Positions 16,396-25,028 of a stretch of 40,958 nucleotides of DNA are shown one piece after another (the stretch's first letter is position 1; each line of letters starts with the position of its first letter). The notes below the pieces were generated by a model. That model did no database searches. It saw only the letters and a program-made list of their open reading frames with translations, and was not told the origin of the DNA. The stretch is taken from NCBI GenBank assembly GCA_001603145.1, contig LVBI01000035.1, positions 1 to 40,958 of the forward strand, read 5' to 3'. The position numbers were made by a program, and so were the translations under genes. This DNA comes from Spirochaetales bacterium Spiro_07 (GTDB lineage: Bacteria; Spirochaetota; Spirochaetia; Treponematales; Treponemataceae).

Positions 16396-18132
16396 TCAGT
16401 AAACGCCTGTCACGTTCGGTGCTGTCCAATAAGACGAATAGCGCGTAACCTTGTCGGAACTTTCTTCCCAGATTGACTGCAGCGCATAAGTTCTCGGCTG
16501 GCAAACAATCTTGCTGTATGCAATTGTGGGGTGAAGCTTGTTATAGCCCCTCGAAAAAGTAACATGCTGCGCATCAAGGTTGCCGAAGTAAAAATCTTTT
16601 GCGTTTGTCTGCTTCTTGAAGCACTCAAACGGAAGACCCGCGCCCAGAGCAACATCAACAGGAACCCAGCCGAACGATTCAATGTAGAATTCGCTCCACC
16701 AGTGCGGCTTTGAGCTTGAGTCTGCATCAACCAGAATGCCGGCGCAAGGTCTTGCAAGCACATTGCTTGAAAGCAGCAGCGCATTATAAAGCATCGCAAA
16801 GTCATAAGCGTCGCCCTGCTTTGTTTCAAGCATATCAATTGAAGAAGCGTCAGGCGAACGCACATCTTTGAGCACCGCAAAATTCTTGACCATGTAGCTG
16901 TAAATGAGATGCGCCTTTGTGTATGGGTTTGTCGTCTTGCCAACAATTGACTTTGCCAGTGCAACAACTTTTTCGTCTTTCAAGAGCATCGTAATTGAAT
17001 CCAAAGACAAAGTTGCTGAAGAAGCTTGCTGAATCTTTGCAAGCGTATCTTTTTTAGCATAAGGCTTTACGAGCTGCTCCTTGATTTCAGTTGAAACGGC
17101 AGAAGTAGTTATAACAAATGTCTGGGCAATATTCACATTCGCCGCAGGCGCAGGCTGCTCAGCTTTTGAATCAGATTTTTCCGGCACAATAGAAGCGTTT
17201 ATTTCTTCACCGTCAAACTGATGAACCATCGTGCCGGCAATTTCTTCAATTGAAGGCTTGTGACTGCTTGACACAACATCAACGCCCGGTTGAGAAGCAA
17301 AAACAGGCGGTTTCGGCACTCTCAAGAAAATCAGACCGTCATCGTCTGTTACAATTTCCCTTAGCTCAACAGAAGTATCAATTACGTATGTGCGCCTGCC
17401 TGAAAAGGTTTTGCGCCCGATTGTCTTTTGAAGCTCAAACGGATAGCCGTTGCTTGCGCCTTTTTCGGTCTCTATAAAGACTGAACCGTCTGAAGCACCG
17501 TCCGGCACTCTGATGCGCACAAGCTCATCGCTCCAATATTCGTAGTCTTCGTTTTCGCAATAAACCTTGTCATCAATCTGCGGCTGCTCAGCATCTTTAA
17601 ACGAAAAGCAGACTTTTGAGTTGTTGCGCATAAGCCCGAAATTCTTGCCGTGAATCGAAATAAGGCCGCCGACGCTCTGGCTTTTTCCGTCAATCGCATA
17701 TATTGAAGGAACAGACGTTGCCGGGTCAGAAATGACTTTAACAGGCACAACTGTCTTGTTTGTAAAAATCTTCGGCTCGCTTCTGCCACCTTGCGTAACA
17801 ACGTACACAAGACCGTCGCGCACGTTAGCAGGCAGAGTTATCGTTATTTTGCGGTCGCTCCACTCAATGCAGTTCGAAGACGTAATGCGCAATCCGCCGA
17901 TTTCTACAAAACTTTCTGCCTGCTCGTTGCCGAAATTGCTACCGTAAATCGAAAACACGTCGCCCGGGTTTCCGACTTTTGGGTCAATGACCGTAATTTG
18001 AGGCTCTTTTATTTTTGTGTAGGAGATAATCGCCATTAAAAAAAGCAGCACTCCGATGACTGACATCAAGAGCACTGCTCTTAATAACGGATATTTCCGT
18101 ATTAGATAAGAAAATCTTTTTTGATCACTCAA
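16396..18132 (-). CDS. Membrane-anchored IPT-domain protein with inactive-looking transglutaminase fold
   Basis: A 578-aa protein with a single N-terminal membrane segment (residues 17-37) and the rest outside. Residues 45-128 and 140-235 are two IPT/TIG beta-sandwich repeats (V-G-N-P-G-D-V-F-S-I-Y-G-S-N-F-G and S-V-G-G-L-I-S-I-H-G-K-N-F-G). Residues about 380-510 are a transglutaminase-like domain: Q-G-D-A-Y-D-F-A is where the nucleophile Cys should be, but Ala442 is present, while His477 (P-H-W-W-S-E-F-Y) and Asp493 (G-W-V-P-V-D) of the triad remain. A catalytic transglutaminase or protease is therefore unlikely; a binding or sensing role is inferred. A TTG start overlaps the stop of the anti-sigma gene by 4 bp, so the proteins are made together. 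Confidence 0.88.
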   Translation of the reverse strand: MSDQKRFSYLIRKYPLLRAVLLMSVIGVLLFLMAIISYTKIKEPQITVIDPKVGNPGDVFSIYGSNFGNEQAESFVEIGGLRITSSNCIEWSDRKITITLPANVRDGLVYVVTQGGRSEPKIFTNKTVVPVKVISDPATSVPSIYAIDGKSQSVGGLISIHGKNFGLMRNNSKVCFSFKDAEQPQIDDKVYCENEDYEYWSDELVRIRVPDGASDGSVFIETEKGASNGYPFELQKTIGRKTFSGRRTYVIDTSVELREIVTDDDGLIFLRVPKPPVFASQPGVDVVSSSHKPSIEEIAGTMVHQFDGEEINASIVPEKSDSKAEQPAPAANVNIAQTFVITTSAVSTEIKEQLVKPYAKKDTLAKIQQASSATLSLDSITMLLKDEKVVALAKSIVGKTTNPYTKAHLIYSYMVKNFAVLKDVRSPDASSIDMLETKQGDAYDFAMLYNALLLSSNVLARPCAGILVDADSSSKPHWWSEFYIESFGWVPVDVALGAGLPFECFKKQTNAKDFYFGNLDAQHVTFSRGYNKLHPTIAYSKIVCQPRTYALQSIWEESSDKVTRYSSYWTAPNVTGVY

Positions 18133-18803
18133 CGATAAAAATCCACATTTGGATATACAGCATTCTGATGATTCTCTGAATCAATAAGCGGAAGCTCTGA
18201 CACATCCATAAGCTTAATATTCATAGGCAATGTCTTTGAGCTTGAAAACTCAGGCTTGAATATATCAACCTGTGTAAGGTTTGATACATGCAAAGACACT
18301 GGCTGAGTCTGAACAGCTGAACGGTTTGTATCGGCAACCTGAAATGCAGATACATTCACGTTCTTATCTGCTGCAATTCCAGTCTTATCAATCAGCTCAA
18401 CTGATGAAGTTACCGGAAGAAGCGCAATATCGTTTAAATGCTGCTTTACCTGAGAGCGGATATTCGCGGCAGGCATAATTACAGCTGCAAGGAATGCAGC
18501 GGCTGCAGCATACGGAACGAATTTTCTTGCAAAATCTGTATATGCGCCAGAAGTTCTTGCAGCAACTTTCTTGTAGCGCAATCTAGATTGAAGACGCTCA
18601 TAACTTGCGTCAAGTTCTTTCTTATCAAGATTCAAAGCAGCAGAATCAGCAGCAAATACGTCACGGATTGACTGAATGCGTTCAACATGAGCCTTGCAGT
18701 CAGGACATGACTCTACATGAGATTTAATCTCATCATACCATGTACCAGCAATTTCTCCATCAAGAAATGCTGAATGAAGTTCCATATCAGGGCAAGTAGA
18801 CAT
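18129..18803 (-). CDS. Anti-sigma factor with zinc-finger domain
   Basis: A 224-aa protein with an N-terminal cytoplasmic zinc-binding anti-sigma domain carrying H29-x3-C33-x2-C36 (H-V-E-S-C-P-D-C), one membrane segment at about residues 92-112 (Ala-rich), and an external C-terminal part with no known domain. Such proteins hold an ECF sigma factor at the membrane until a signal releases it. Its start overlaps the sigma gene by 17 bp and its stop overlaps the transglutaminase-like gene by 4 bp. The signal could be passed by the C-terminal domain or its IPT-domain partner; this is inference. Confidence 0.93.
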   Translation of the reverse strand: MSTCPDMELHSAFLDGEIAGTWYDEIKSHVESCPDCKAHVERIQSIRDVFAADSAALNLDKKELDASYERLQSRLRYKKVAARTSGAYTDFARKFVPYAAAAAFLAAVIMPAANIRSQVKQHLNDIALLPVTSSVELIDKTGIAADKNVNVSAFQVADTNRSAVQTQPVSLHVSNLTQVDIFKPEFSSSKTLPMNIKLMDVSELPLIDSENHQNAVYPNVDFYR

Positions 18804-19347
18804 CCTCTTCTCCTATCAACTTTGATAATTGTTCTCGTGCTCTAAAAACACGCACTTTTACGTTTCCTTCAGTGATACCCAGAACACGTCCGATTTCTTT
18901 GTAGTTAAGCTCCGCATATTCACGCAAAACAAGAACCATTTTTAAGTTCTGCGGAAGCTTTTCCAGTGCATCCATCACACGCTTCTGTGCATCGTTTTTC
19001 AGGTATTCAGTTTCGCCTGAATCAACCTGACGCCGGTCTTCGTGCAGCGCCTTTTCATAAGCGCGCCGTTCGCGGCCTTTTCGTTTTGCATAATTAAGAG
19101 ATGCGTTCTTAACTACGCGTATCAACCAATATTTAGCATCATCAACAGACGGAAACTCAAGGTTCTTTTCGTGCATTTTTATCAGAGAATCATGAACCAA
19201 ATCTTCAGCGGCTTCTTCATCTCCGACAACACGGAATGCAACCTTGAACAGCACCTGCATCGTTGCATCATATATTTTTTTGAAATCTGATTCATTGCCA
19301 GCGCGAATCACTGTTGTCTCTGAATCAAGCTTTCTATCATTAAACAA
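18787..19347 (-). CDS. ECF-type sigma factor (RpoE-like)
   Basis: A 186-aa sigma factor. Region 2 includes E-D-L-V-H-D-S-L-I-K-M-H (residues 43-54) and region 4 includes N-Y-K-E-I-G-R-V-L-G-I-T-E-G-N-V-K-V-R-V-F-R-A-R-E-Q-L, the DNA-recognising helix-turn-helix. The frame opens with TTG at 19347, preceded by GGGGG; the next in-frame ATG is at residue 30, inside region 2, so TTG is probably real. It heads a three-gene operon with its anti-sigma factor. ECF sigma factors usually switch on their own operon, but I found no convincing GGAAC-type -35 upstream. Confidence 0.94.
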   Translation of the reverse strand: MFNDRKLDSETTVIRAGNESDFKKIYDATMQVLFKVAFRVVGDEEAAEDLVHDSLIKMHEKNLEFPSVDDAKYWLIRVVKNASLNYAKRKGRERRAYEKALHEDRRQVDSGETEYLKNDAQKRVMDALEKLPQNLKMVLVLREYAELNYKEIGRVLGITEGNVKVRVFRAREQLSKLIGEEDVYLP

Positions 19348-19684
19348 TGGTTGCCCCCATTACGTTACAAACAATTTTAATTTTTTTTTAATCTTCAGAG
19401 AAATTTTCTAAGCGAAAATTAAACAAAGATTGCGGGGCTTTTTCAGCACTGAACCTTCCGGCACTAAGCTTTTAAAACGACCCTATTATTGTAAGTTTTC
19501 AGCAAAAAGCCTCTTTAGATATGTCGGCAAAAAAGAAGCATAACTTTTCAAAAATCGCAAAAACAAAAATTTGCTGAAAAACTTGCTTCCGCAAAGAAAA
19601 ACAAAAAACAGGATGCGAAACACATCCTGTTTGATAATCTCATGCAGTTATATTGAACGTCTAAAGACTTTTATAACACATTCA
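19348..19684. other. 337-bp gap between the sigma operon and cysS
   Basis: AT-rich, with long A and T runs. It holds the upstream region of the sigma factor (minus) and the cysS terminator at 19585-19632. No gene or RNA structure is visible otherwise. Confidence 0.6.
19585..19632 (-). terminator. Intrinsic terminator of cysS
   Basis: On the minus strand AAACAGGATG and CATCCTGTTT form a perfect 10-bp stem with a 7-nt loop, followed by a T-rich run (complement of 19585-19606). Confidence 0.88.
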
Positions 19685-21289
19685 TCAAGATCTGAACCAG
19701 GTTGTTCCCTGCGGCGTATCCTTTAAGATAATACCTTTAGAGGTCAATTGGTTACGGATTTCATCAGCTTTTGCGAAATCTTTGTTCTTTTTCGCATCGG
19801 CGCGCGCCTGAATAAGAGCGGCAATTTCAGCTGCTTCAGGGTCATTCGCCAGCGCGGCGGCCTGTGCCTCTGCTTCTTCTGCCTGCTTCTTGAGCACTTC
19901 AAAAGCGCTGCCAATAAGGCTAAGCGACAAAACTTCGTCCATCTTCCAAATGTTCGCAAGAACCGAAACAGAGCTGTGCTTTGAAGCATTGCCGATTTCG
20001 CCGTTCAGTGCGGCAAGAGCTTTCGGCGTGTTCAAATCGTTTTCAAGCGCTTCTGTAAAAAGCTTGACCGCATTCTTTGCTTCATCTGAACGCTTCAAAA
20101 TATTTGCGTCATTGCACTTTGTAAGCACTTCTTTATAGTTTTCTTCGCTAAGCTCAGAAATGCCGAGCGCAGGAATTTCTGCCCACTGCTTCTTGGCGTT
20201 TGCTTCGGCTATAAGTTTTGCAATCTTCTCGTTGAGGGCAGCCCTTCCGGCTTTTGCACCTTCCATCGCTTCAAGGCTGAAAACAAGCTGCTTGCGGTAA
20301 TGGCCGCCGAGCAGGAAGAATCTGTAATCAAGCGGCGCAAAGCCCTTGTCTTTAAGCGAAAAGCCCTTCTCCGGCGGCAAGTCTGCGAGCAGCGTGATAA
20401 AATGTCCTTTAGATTTTGACATTTTTCCGCCTTCAAGAATAAGAAACTCGTTGTGCATCCAGTAGTTGACCCAAGGGCCTTTAGCACGTTCTGCCTCGTC
20501 AAAGCTGCCCTCGCTTTGCGCAATTTCGTTTGTGTGGTGCACAGGAATGTGGTCAATGCCGCCGGTGTGAATATCGAAGTGCTTGCCGAGATACTTCATA
20601 CTCATTGCAGAGCATTCGATATGCCAGCCTGGGTAGCCGCGCCCCCACGGTGAATCCCAAGTCATTGCCTGGTTTTCGAATTTAGATTTGGTAAACCAAA
20701 GCACAAAGTCATTCGGGTTGCGCTTGTTCTCATCGATTACAGAGACGGCGCGGCGGCCTGCACCGGCTTTAAGTTCGTCAAGATTCAGCCTTGCAAGCTT
20801 GCCGTAATCTGGGTAAGTGGAAATATCAAAATAAAGGTTGCCGTCAGCCATATAAGTGTGGCCGTTAGCTTCAAGCTTCTTGATAAGCTCTATCATTTCG
20901 GCAATATGTTCAGTTGCCTTGCATTCATGATCCGGGCGGCGGATATTCAGCGCGTCAATGTCTTTGTGAAAAGCTTCTGTGTAAAATTTGGCTACTTCAA
21001 GCACGCTCTGATGACGTTCTTCCGCAGTTTTTACCATTTTATCTTCGCCGTCGTCAGCATCGCCAGTCAGATGGCCGACATCTGTAATGTTCATAACGTG
21101 ATTGACCTTGTAGCCCAGAAAAGTCAGCGTCTTGTCGAGCACGTCAAGAAAAACATAGGCGCGCAAATTTCCGATATGAGCATAATTATAGACTGTCGGG
21201 CCGCAGCCGTAAAAGCCGACCTTTCCCGGCTCAATCGGCTTGAATTCCTGCATGGTGCGTCCCATCGTGTTATAAAGTCTTAAGCTCAT
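19685..21289 (-). CDS. cysS: Cysteinyl-tRNA synthetase
   Basis: Charges tRNA-Cys. It is 534 aa, somewhat longer than the usual 460 aa; the extra length lies in the C-terminal part, where an Ala/Glu-rich segment (A-E-E-A-E-A-Q-A-A-A) precedes the end. The class I signature H-I-G-N is at 38-41, the zinc ligand Cys29 lies in F-Y-G-C-G-P-T-V-Y-N, and the K-M-S-K-S loop is present (G-G-K-M-S-K-S-K-G). GGAG 6 nt before the ATG supports the start. It is a single-gene unit divergent from murB. Confidence 0.97.
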   Translation of the reverse strand: MSLRLYNTMGRTMQEFKPIEPGKVGFYGCGPTVYNYAHIGNLRAYVFLDVLDKTLTFLGYKVNHVMNITDVGHLTGDADDGEDKMVKTAEERHQSVLEVAKFYTEAFHKDIDALNIRRPDHECKATEHIAEMIELIKKLEANGHTYMADGNLYFDISTYPDYGKLARLNLDELKAGAGRRAVSVIDENKRNPNDFVLWFTKSKFENQAMTWDSPWGRGYPGWHIECSAMSMKYLGKHFDIHTGGIDHIPVHHTNEIAQSEGSFDEAERAKGPWVNYWMHNEFLILEGGKMSKSKGHFITLLADLPPEKGFSLKDKGFAPLDYRFFLLGGHYRKQLVFSLEAMEGAKAGRAALNEKIAKLIAEANAKKQWAEIPALGISELSEENYKEVLTKCNDANILKRSDEAKNAVKLFTEALENDLNTPKALAALNGEIGNASKHSSVSVLANIWKMDEVLSLSLIGSAFEVLKKQAEEAEAQAAALANDPEAAEIAALIQARADAKKNKDFAKADEIRNQLTSKGIILKDTPQGTTWFRS

Positions 21290-21384
21290 AAAAAACTCCT
21301 GTTAAAACTGAAACTGCCAAAAACAAGGGTTGAATCTTGTTAATTATTTGTTCATTATATCAGCATAAATTTATGCGGAAAATC

Positions 21385-22323
21385 ATGAATACTTTACGGA
21401 AAATAGAAGAAAATTTCAACAAGAATATAAAAATTCTCTACGACGAACCGATGTCGGAGCACACAACTTTTAAGGTTGGCGGCAAGGCAGAAGCTTTTAT
21501 TGAGCCTAAATCAATTGAAGTGCTTGGGCAGCTTGTATGCTTCTTAAAAGCTGAAAAGCAACGGTTCTTTATTCTGGGCGGCGGCTCAAACCTTGTGGTA
21601 AGCGATGACGGCATAGACGGCGCAGTAATCTGCACCAGAAACATGAACAAGATTAAGCTGCTGCAAAAAGCACAAGACACGCTTTTGCTGCAGTGCGCAG
21701 CCGGTGCGCTTATGGACGATGTTGCCGCGTTTTGCGAAGCAAACAGCTTAAGCGGGCTTGAAACTTTTTCAGGGCTGCCCGGCACAATTGGCGGCGCAGT
21801 CTACATGAACGCCAGATGTTACGAACGCTCAATTTCAGATGTGCTTCAAAGCGTGCGTTTCTTCAATATAAGCACAGGCAAAATTGAGACATATAGCTTC
21901 AACACGTCAGACTGGGCTTACAAGAAGTCGCCTTTTCAGAATGGTGAAAGCATTATTCTTGAAGCAACTTTGAAATGCAGCAAAGGCGATGATGCAGAGA
22001 TAAAAGCGCAGAACGCGCATTTTGTCGAAGACCGCAAAAGCAAAGGTCATTTCAAATTTCCTTCGGCGGGCAGCGTCTTTAAGAACAACCACGAATTCGG
22101 CAGTCCTTCCGGCAAGATTATTGACCAAGCCGGCTTAAGAGGCTACAGCATCGGCGGTGCGCAAGTTGCGCCGTGGCACGGCAATTTCATCATAAACACA
22201 GGCTCTGCCACCGCAAAAGACATTCATGACCTTGTTTTGTACATAACAGAAAAAGTCAGGCAGCAGACAGGTTTTGAGCTTGAACCGGAAATAATCTTTA
22301 CAGGCAGAGGCTTTGACAGCTGA
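21385..22323 (+). CDS. murB: UDP-N-acetylenolpyruvoylglucosamine reductase
   Basis: Reduces UDP-GlcNAc-enolpyruvate to UDP-MurNAc with NADPH and FAD, an early peptidoglycan step. From the chosen ATG it is 312 aa. FAD-binding motifs are G-G-G-S-N-L-V-V-S-D and G-L-P-G-T-I-G-G-A; the catalytic serine lies in S-A-G-S-V-F-K-N, and the end is E-P-E-I-I-F-T-G. The Y-K-K-S-P-F-Q stretch fits the type II enzymes. The start is uncertain: ATG 21385 has GGAAA 5 nt upstream, ATG 21373 is possible, and TTG 21337 is unlikely. It is divergent from cysS. Confidence 0.95.
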   Translation: MNTLRKIEENFNKNIKILYDEPMSEHTTFKVGGKAEAFIEPKSIEVLGQLVCFLKAEKQRFFILGGGSNLVVSDDGIDGAVICTRNMNKIKLLQKAQDTLLLQCAAGALMDDVAAFCEANSLSGLETFSGLPGTIGGAVYMNARCYERSISDVLQSVRFFNISTGKIETYSFNTSDWAYKKSPFQNGESIILEATLKCSKGDDAEIKAQNAHFVEDRKSKGHFKFPSAGSVFKNNHEFGSPSGKIIDQAGLRGYSIGGAQVAPWHGNFIINTGSATAKDIHDLVLYITEKVRQQTGFELEPEIIFTGRGFDS

Positions 22324-22471
22324 CAAACGCAGGCACAAAGTTTTAAGGCAGCTTATTTTCTCTATTTATCTTGTCTAAAAAAATGCCGAAAAAGTAGTGA
22401 GCTGTTCAGCGTCTTTGCGCGAAGTTTTGGATAATTAATTTTGAAAGCTGTCATAAAACCATAAACTTCGA

Positions 22472-22499
22472 TTGACAAAGCTCAACAATGATTTATACT
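22472..22499 (+). promoter_or_regulatory. Strong sigma70 promoter before the cyclic-nucleotide-binding gene
   Basis: Consensus TTGACA (22472-22477), a 16-nt spacer and TATACT (22494-22499). The TTG inside this -35 box also opens the longest frame of the gene, so that longer frame is an artefact and translation starts downstream. Confidence 0.75.
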
Positions 22500-22522
22500 A
22501 TGAATTTAAGAGGGACAACAGG

Positions 22523-23725
22523 TTGCTTCAGTTATCATTTGTAAATTACAGAAAAGGTTCTTATATTCTTGTAGAAGGAAAACCTGATTCAAGCCGTTTT
22601 TTCATTATTCAGCGTGGAGAAGCACAGTGCGTCCGTGAAATCGACTTTGCGACAGCCCCGAAAGCGAATATTCTAGGTCCTGGCGATTTCGTCGGCGTTA
22701 TTCCATGTATGTCGAACCACAACCAGATTGAATCTGTCGTTGCCCTTACCGACCTTGTAGCCATTTCAGTACGCAGAGACCAGTATCCAGAACTTATCGA
22801 AAAGAATACGCCGGTCGCAATGAAAATCATCCGCGTTTTTGCGGCACGAATGCGCGAAATGAACGAAACGCTTCTGACACTTGCTGTTCAGAAAGAATCA
22901 AACAACACGGAAAACCAGCTTTTCAATGTTGCAGTCTATTACGACGAAGCAAAAGAAATAGATGCCGCAACTTATGCATATTACCAGTATCTTAAAACGC
23001 ACCCGACAGGCAAGCAGGCTGAAATAGCGAAAAAGCGTTTCGTGCTGCTCCAGCAACGTTCAAAAGCTGTCTATCTTGAGCCAAAAGAAGAAATGGTGCG
23101 CGAATATCCGCAAGGAACGATGGTCTTTGCTGAAAACCAGACAGGCCAGGATATGTTCATCATCCAAGAAGGACAGGTCAAGATAACGAAGATTATCGAC
23201 AACAAAGAAGTTGTTCTCGCCGTGCTTAAGAAAGGCGACTTCTTCGGCGAAATGGCGTTGCTTGAGAACTTGCCGCGCTCTGCATCTGCAATTGCACACG
23301 AAAGATGCAAGCTTATGGTCATCAACCGCAAAAACTTTGACCAGATGGTTTCAACACAGTCGCAGATGATTTCAAGATTGACAACAACTTTGGCAGAGCG
23401 TCTTTGGTCAATGTACAGGCAGGTTACGAACACAAGGCTTACAGACCCGCTCGGCAAGCTTTACGATATGCTTGCGCTCGAAATCGAAAAGCAGCGGCTT
23501 ATGCTTTCAGAATCAGCAGCTACACCGCTTCAGCTCGACATTTCTCCGCAGGAACTTGCAAACATGTGTGCAATTCCGCCGAACCAGCAATATTCGACGC
23601 TCGAACTTTTCTTGAAGGAAAACCGCGTAAAGGTTATCAAGAACAGGCTTTATGTGCCTAACTGTCTTGAAATTATCAAGCACGCGGCTTATTACCGAAA
23701 GCAAAAAGCGACAAAAAATAAGTAA
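22523..23725 (+). CDS. Protein with two cyclic-nucleotide-binding domains
   Basis: A 400-aa cytoplasmic regulator. Residues about 1-120 and 190-305 are two CNB beta-barrels; the second is canonical, with G-D-F-F-G-E-M-A-L-L-E-N-L-P-R-S-A-S-A, where Glu and Arg contact the cyclic phosphate. The first (G-D-F-V-G-V-I-P) lacks this motif and may not bind. The segment between them is helical with TPR-like spacing (V-A-V-Y-Y-D-E-A-K-E-I). The C-terminal 90 residues look like a winged-helix region (S-P-Q-E-L-A-N-M-C-A), as in Crp-type proteins. The start is TTG 22523 with AAGAGGG 8 nt upstream; TTG 22472 is the -35 box of the promoter. The ligand may be cAMP or another nucleotide. Confidence 0.88.
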   Translation: MLQLSFVNYRKGSYILVEGKPDSSRFFIIQRGEAQCVREIDFATAPKANILGPGDFVGVIPCMSNHNQIESVVALTDLVAISVRRDQYPELIEKNTPVAMKIIRVFAARMREMNETLLTLAVQKESNNTENQLFNVAVYYDEAKEIDAATYAYYQYLKTHPTGKQAEIAKKRFVLLQQRSKAVYLEPKEEMVREYPQGTMVFAENQTGQDMFIIQEGQVKITKIIDNKEVVLAVLKKGDFFGEMALLENLPRSASAIAHERCKLMVINRKNFDQMVSTQSQMISRLTTTLAERLWSMYRQVTNTRLTDPLGKLYDMLALEIEKQRLMLSESAATPLQLDISPQELANMCAIPPNQQYSTLELFLKENRVKVIKNRLYVPNCLEIIKHAAYYRKQKATKNK

Positions 23726-23742
23726 TATTGACTCTAAAATTG

Positions 23743-23771
23743 TTGCTTTTTGAGCTTTATACTCCGATAAT
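23743..23771 (+). promoter_or_regulatory. Leaderless-type promoter
   Basis: TTGCTT, a 17-nt spacer and GATAAT, which ends 6 nt before the ATG at 23778. There is no ribosome site between the -10 box and the start. Confidence 0.5.
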
Positions 23772-23777
23772 CAGAAT

Positions 23778-24431
23778 ATGAACTTTCTTTTTAGTAAAAA
23801 GCATATTTTAGTTTCTCTTTTTATAGTTGCACTCATTCCTTTTGTGGCATCCGCTCAAAAAATTGACATCGATGCTTCTGCCGGTGTTACAGAAGACGGC
23901 GTAGATGCTTCTGTTTCAATCACGATTGGCGGCGGCTCAAAAACAGACAAAAGCAGCGAAGCAAATGCACCGCTGCCAGTGGCTTACCGCGACATTTCGC
24001 TTGGAATGAACGTCGATGACGTGAAGAAGATGCTTCTTGCAGACAAGCTTTACGGCTACCGCGGCGAAAGAGACGTTTCAATGCTTCCTACACAGAACAG
24101 AGTTCTTATCGAAAGCGAAGGCCTTTCATTCCTCAACAGAAGCTGGTTTCAGTTTTACCAAGACAAGCTTTATACAATGACATTCAAGCTTGACAGCGAC
24201 CGCGTGGACTTTTATTCGGTTTTCAGAGCTTTGCAAGACAAATACGGCGAGCCGACAAGCCTTGACCCAGAAAAGATTGTCTGGAAAGACGACAACGTAA
24301 CGCTCAGCCTTGAACGGCCGCTCGTGCTCAAGTTTATAGACACTCAGGTTTTTGCTGAAATTCAGAATACTTCAAAGGTCAATAAAAACACTGAAGAATT
24401 GACCCGCAAAGGTTTCTTGGAAAGTCTATGA
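23778..24431 (+). CDS. Exported protein of unknown function
   Basis: A 217-aa protein with a signal peptide (hydrophobic residues 8-25, cleavage likely after A-S-A), so it is periplasmic or secreted. Residues 70-205 resemble small periplasmic modules built as beta-hairpins and helices (Y-R-D-I-S-L-G-M-N-V-D-D-V-K-K-M-L then a Y-G-E-P-T-S-L), a form often seen in exported spirochaete proteins, but I cannot name a family. Its stop overlaps the DUF192 lipoprotein gene by 4 bp, so the two are translated together. Confidence 0.82.
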   Translation: MNFLFSKKHILVSLFIVALIPFVASAQKIDIDASAGVTEDGVDASVSITIGGGSKTDKSSEANAPLPVAYRDISLGMNVDDVKKMLLADKLYGYRGERDVSMLPTQNRVLIESEGLSFLNRSWFQFYQDKLYTMTFKLDSDRVDFYSVFRALQDKYGEPTSLDPEKIVWKDDNVTLSLERPLVLKFIDTQVFAEIQNTSKVNKNTEELTRKGFLESL

Positions 24432-24889
24432 CAAGCACCGCCAAATTCGCGCTCATCTTAACGGCGTTTATCTCTGCAGCTTGCTTTGTAAGCTGCAAAG
24501 AAAACACGAAAAACACAACAACTTTGCAGATTATCTGCCAGAACGGCAGCACCAAAACAGTAAAAGCTGAACTTGCCATAACGCCGCAGGAACAGGCGAC
24601 AGGCTATATGTTCCGCAAAGACATACCAGAAGGCACCGGCATGCTTTTTATTTTCAAAAGCGAGCAGTTTTTAAGCTTCTGGATGAAGAACACGCCTACA
24701 CCGCTTTCGATTGCGTATATTGATTCAGACGGAATTATAAAAGACATTTTCGATATGCAGCCTTTAAGCCTTGAAACAATTTCAAGCTCAACAAAAGCAC
24801 GCTATGCGCTTGAAGTGCCGCAAGGCTGGTTTGCAAAGCAAGGCATAACAAAAGGCGACAGGCTCAAAATCACCGACAAGATAAAATAG
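24428..24889 (+). CDS. DUF192 lipoprotein
   Basis: A 153-aa protein with signal peptide and lipobox F-V-S-C (Cys23). The remainder is a DUF192 domain: A-I-T-P-Q-E-Q-A-T-G-Y-M-F-R, G-M-L-F-I-F, F-W-M-K-N-T-P-T-P-L-S-I-A-Y-I-D and A-R-Y-A-L-E-V-P-Q-G-W-F are all diagnostic. The function of DUF192 proteins is not known. The ATG lies in ATGA shared with the stop of the preceding exported protein. Confidence 0.93.
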   Translation: MTSTAKFALILTAFISAACFVSCKENTKNTTTLQIICQNGSTKTVKAELAITPQEQATGYMFRKDIPEGTGMLFIFKSEQFLSFWMKNTPTPLSIAYIDSDGIIKDIFDMQPLSLETISSSTKARYALEVPQGWFAKQGITKGDRLKITDKIK

Positions 24890-24893
24890 AACT

Positions 24894-25017
24894 TGTCATG
24901 CCGAATTTAGTTCTGCATCTCGGATTTTCATAAAGATAAATCTTTCAGAAAAGTTTAATTGGCAGCCTCTGCCTGTTTTCGCAAAATGCAGATTCCGAAA
25001 CAAGTTCGGAATGACGA
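24894..25017. repeat. Intergenic fold-back element
   Basis: Starts TTGTCATGCCGAA...TGCATCT and ends GCAGATTCCGAAACAAGTTCGGAATGAC. The right end is identical in the copy at 36843-36867. The element lies between two convergent genes. Confidence 0.75.
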
Positions 25018-25028
25018 ATCTATGAACT

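Noticed and set aside
22472..22522. TTG 22472 as the start of the cyclic-nucleotide-binding protein
   Set aside because: These bases form a consensus TTGACA-N16-TATACT promoter, and TTG 22523 has a good ribosome site.
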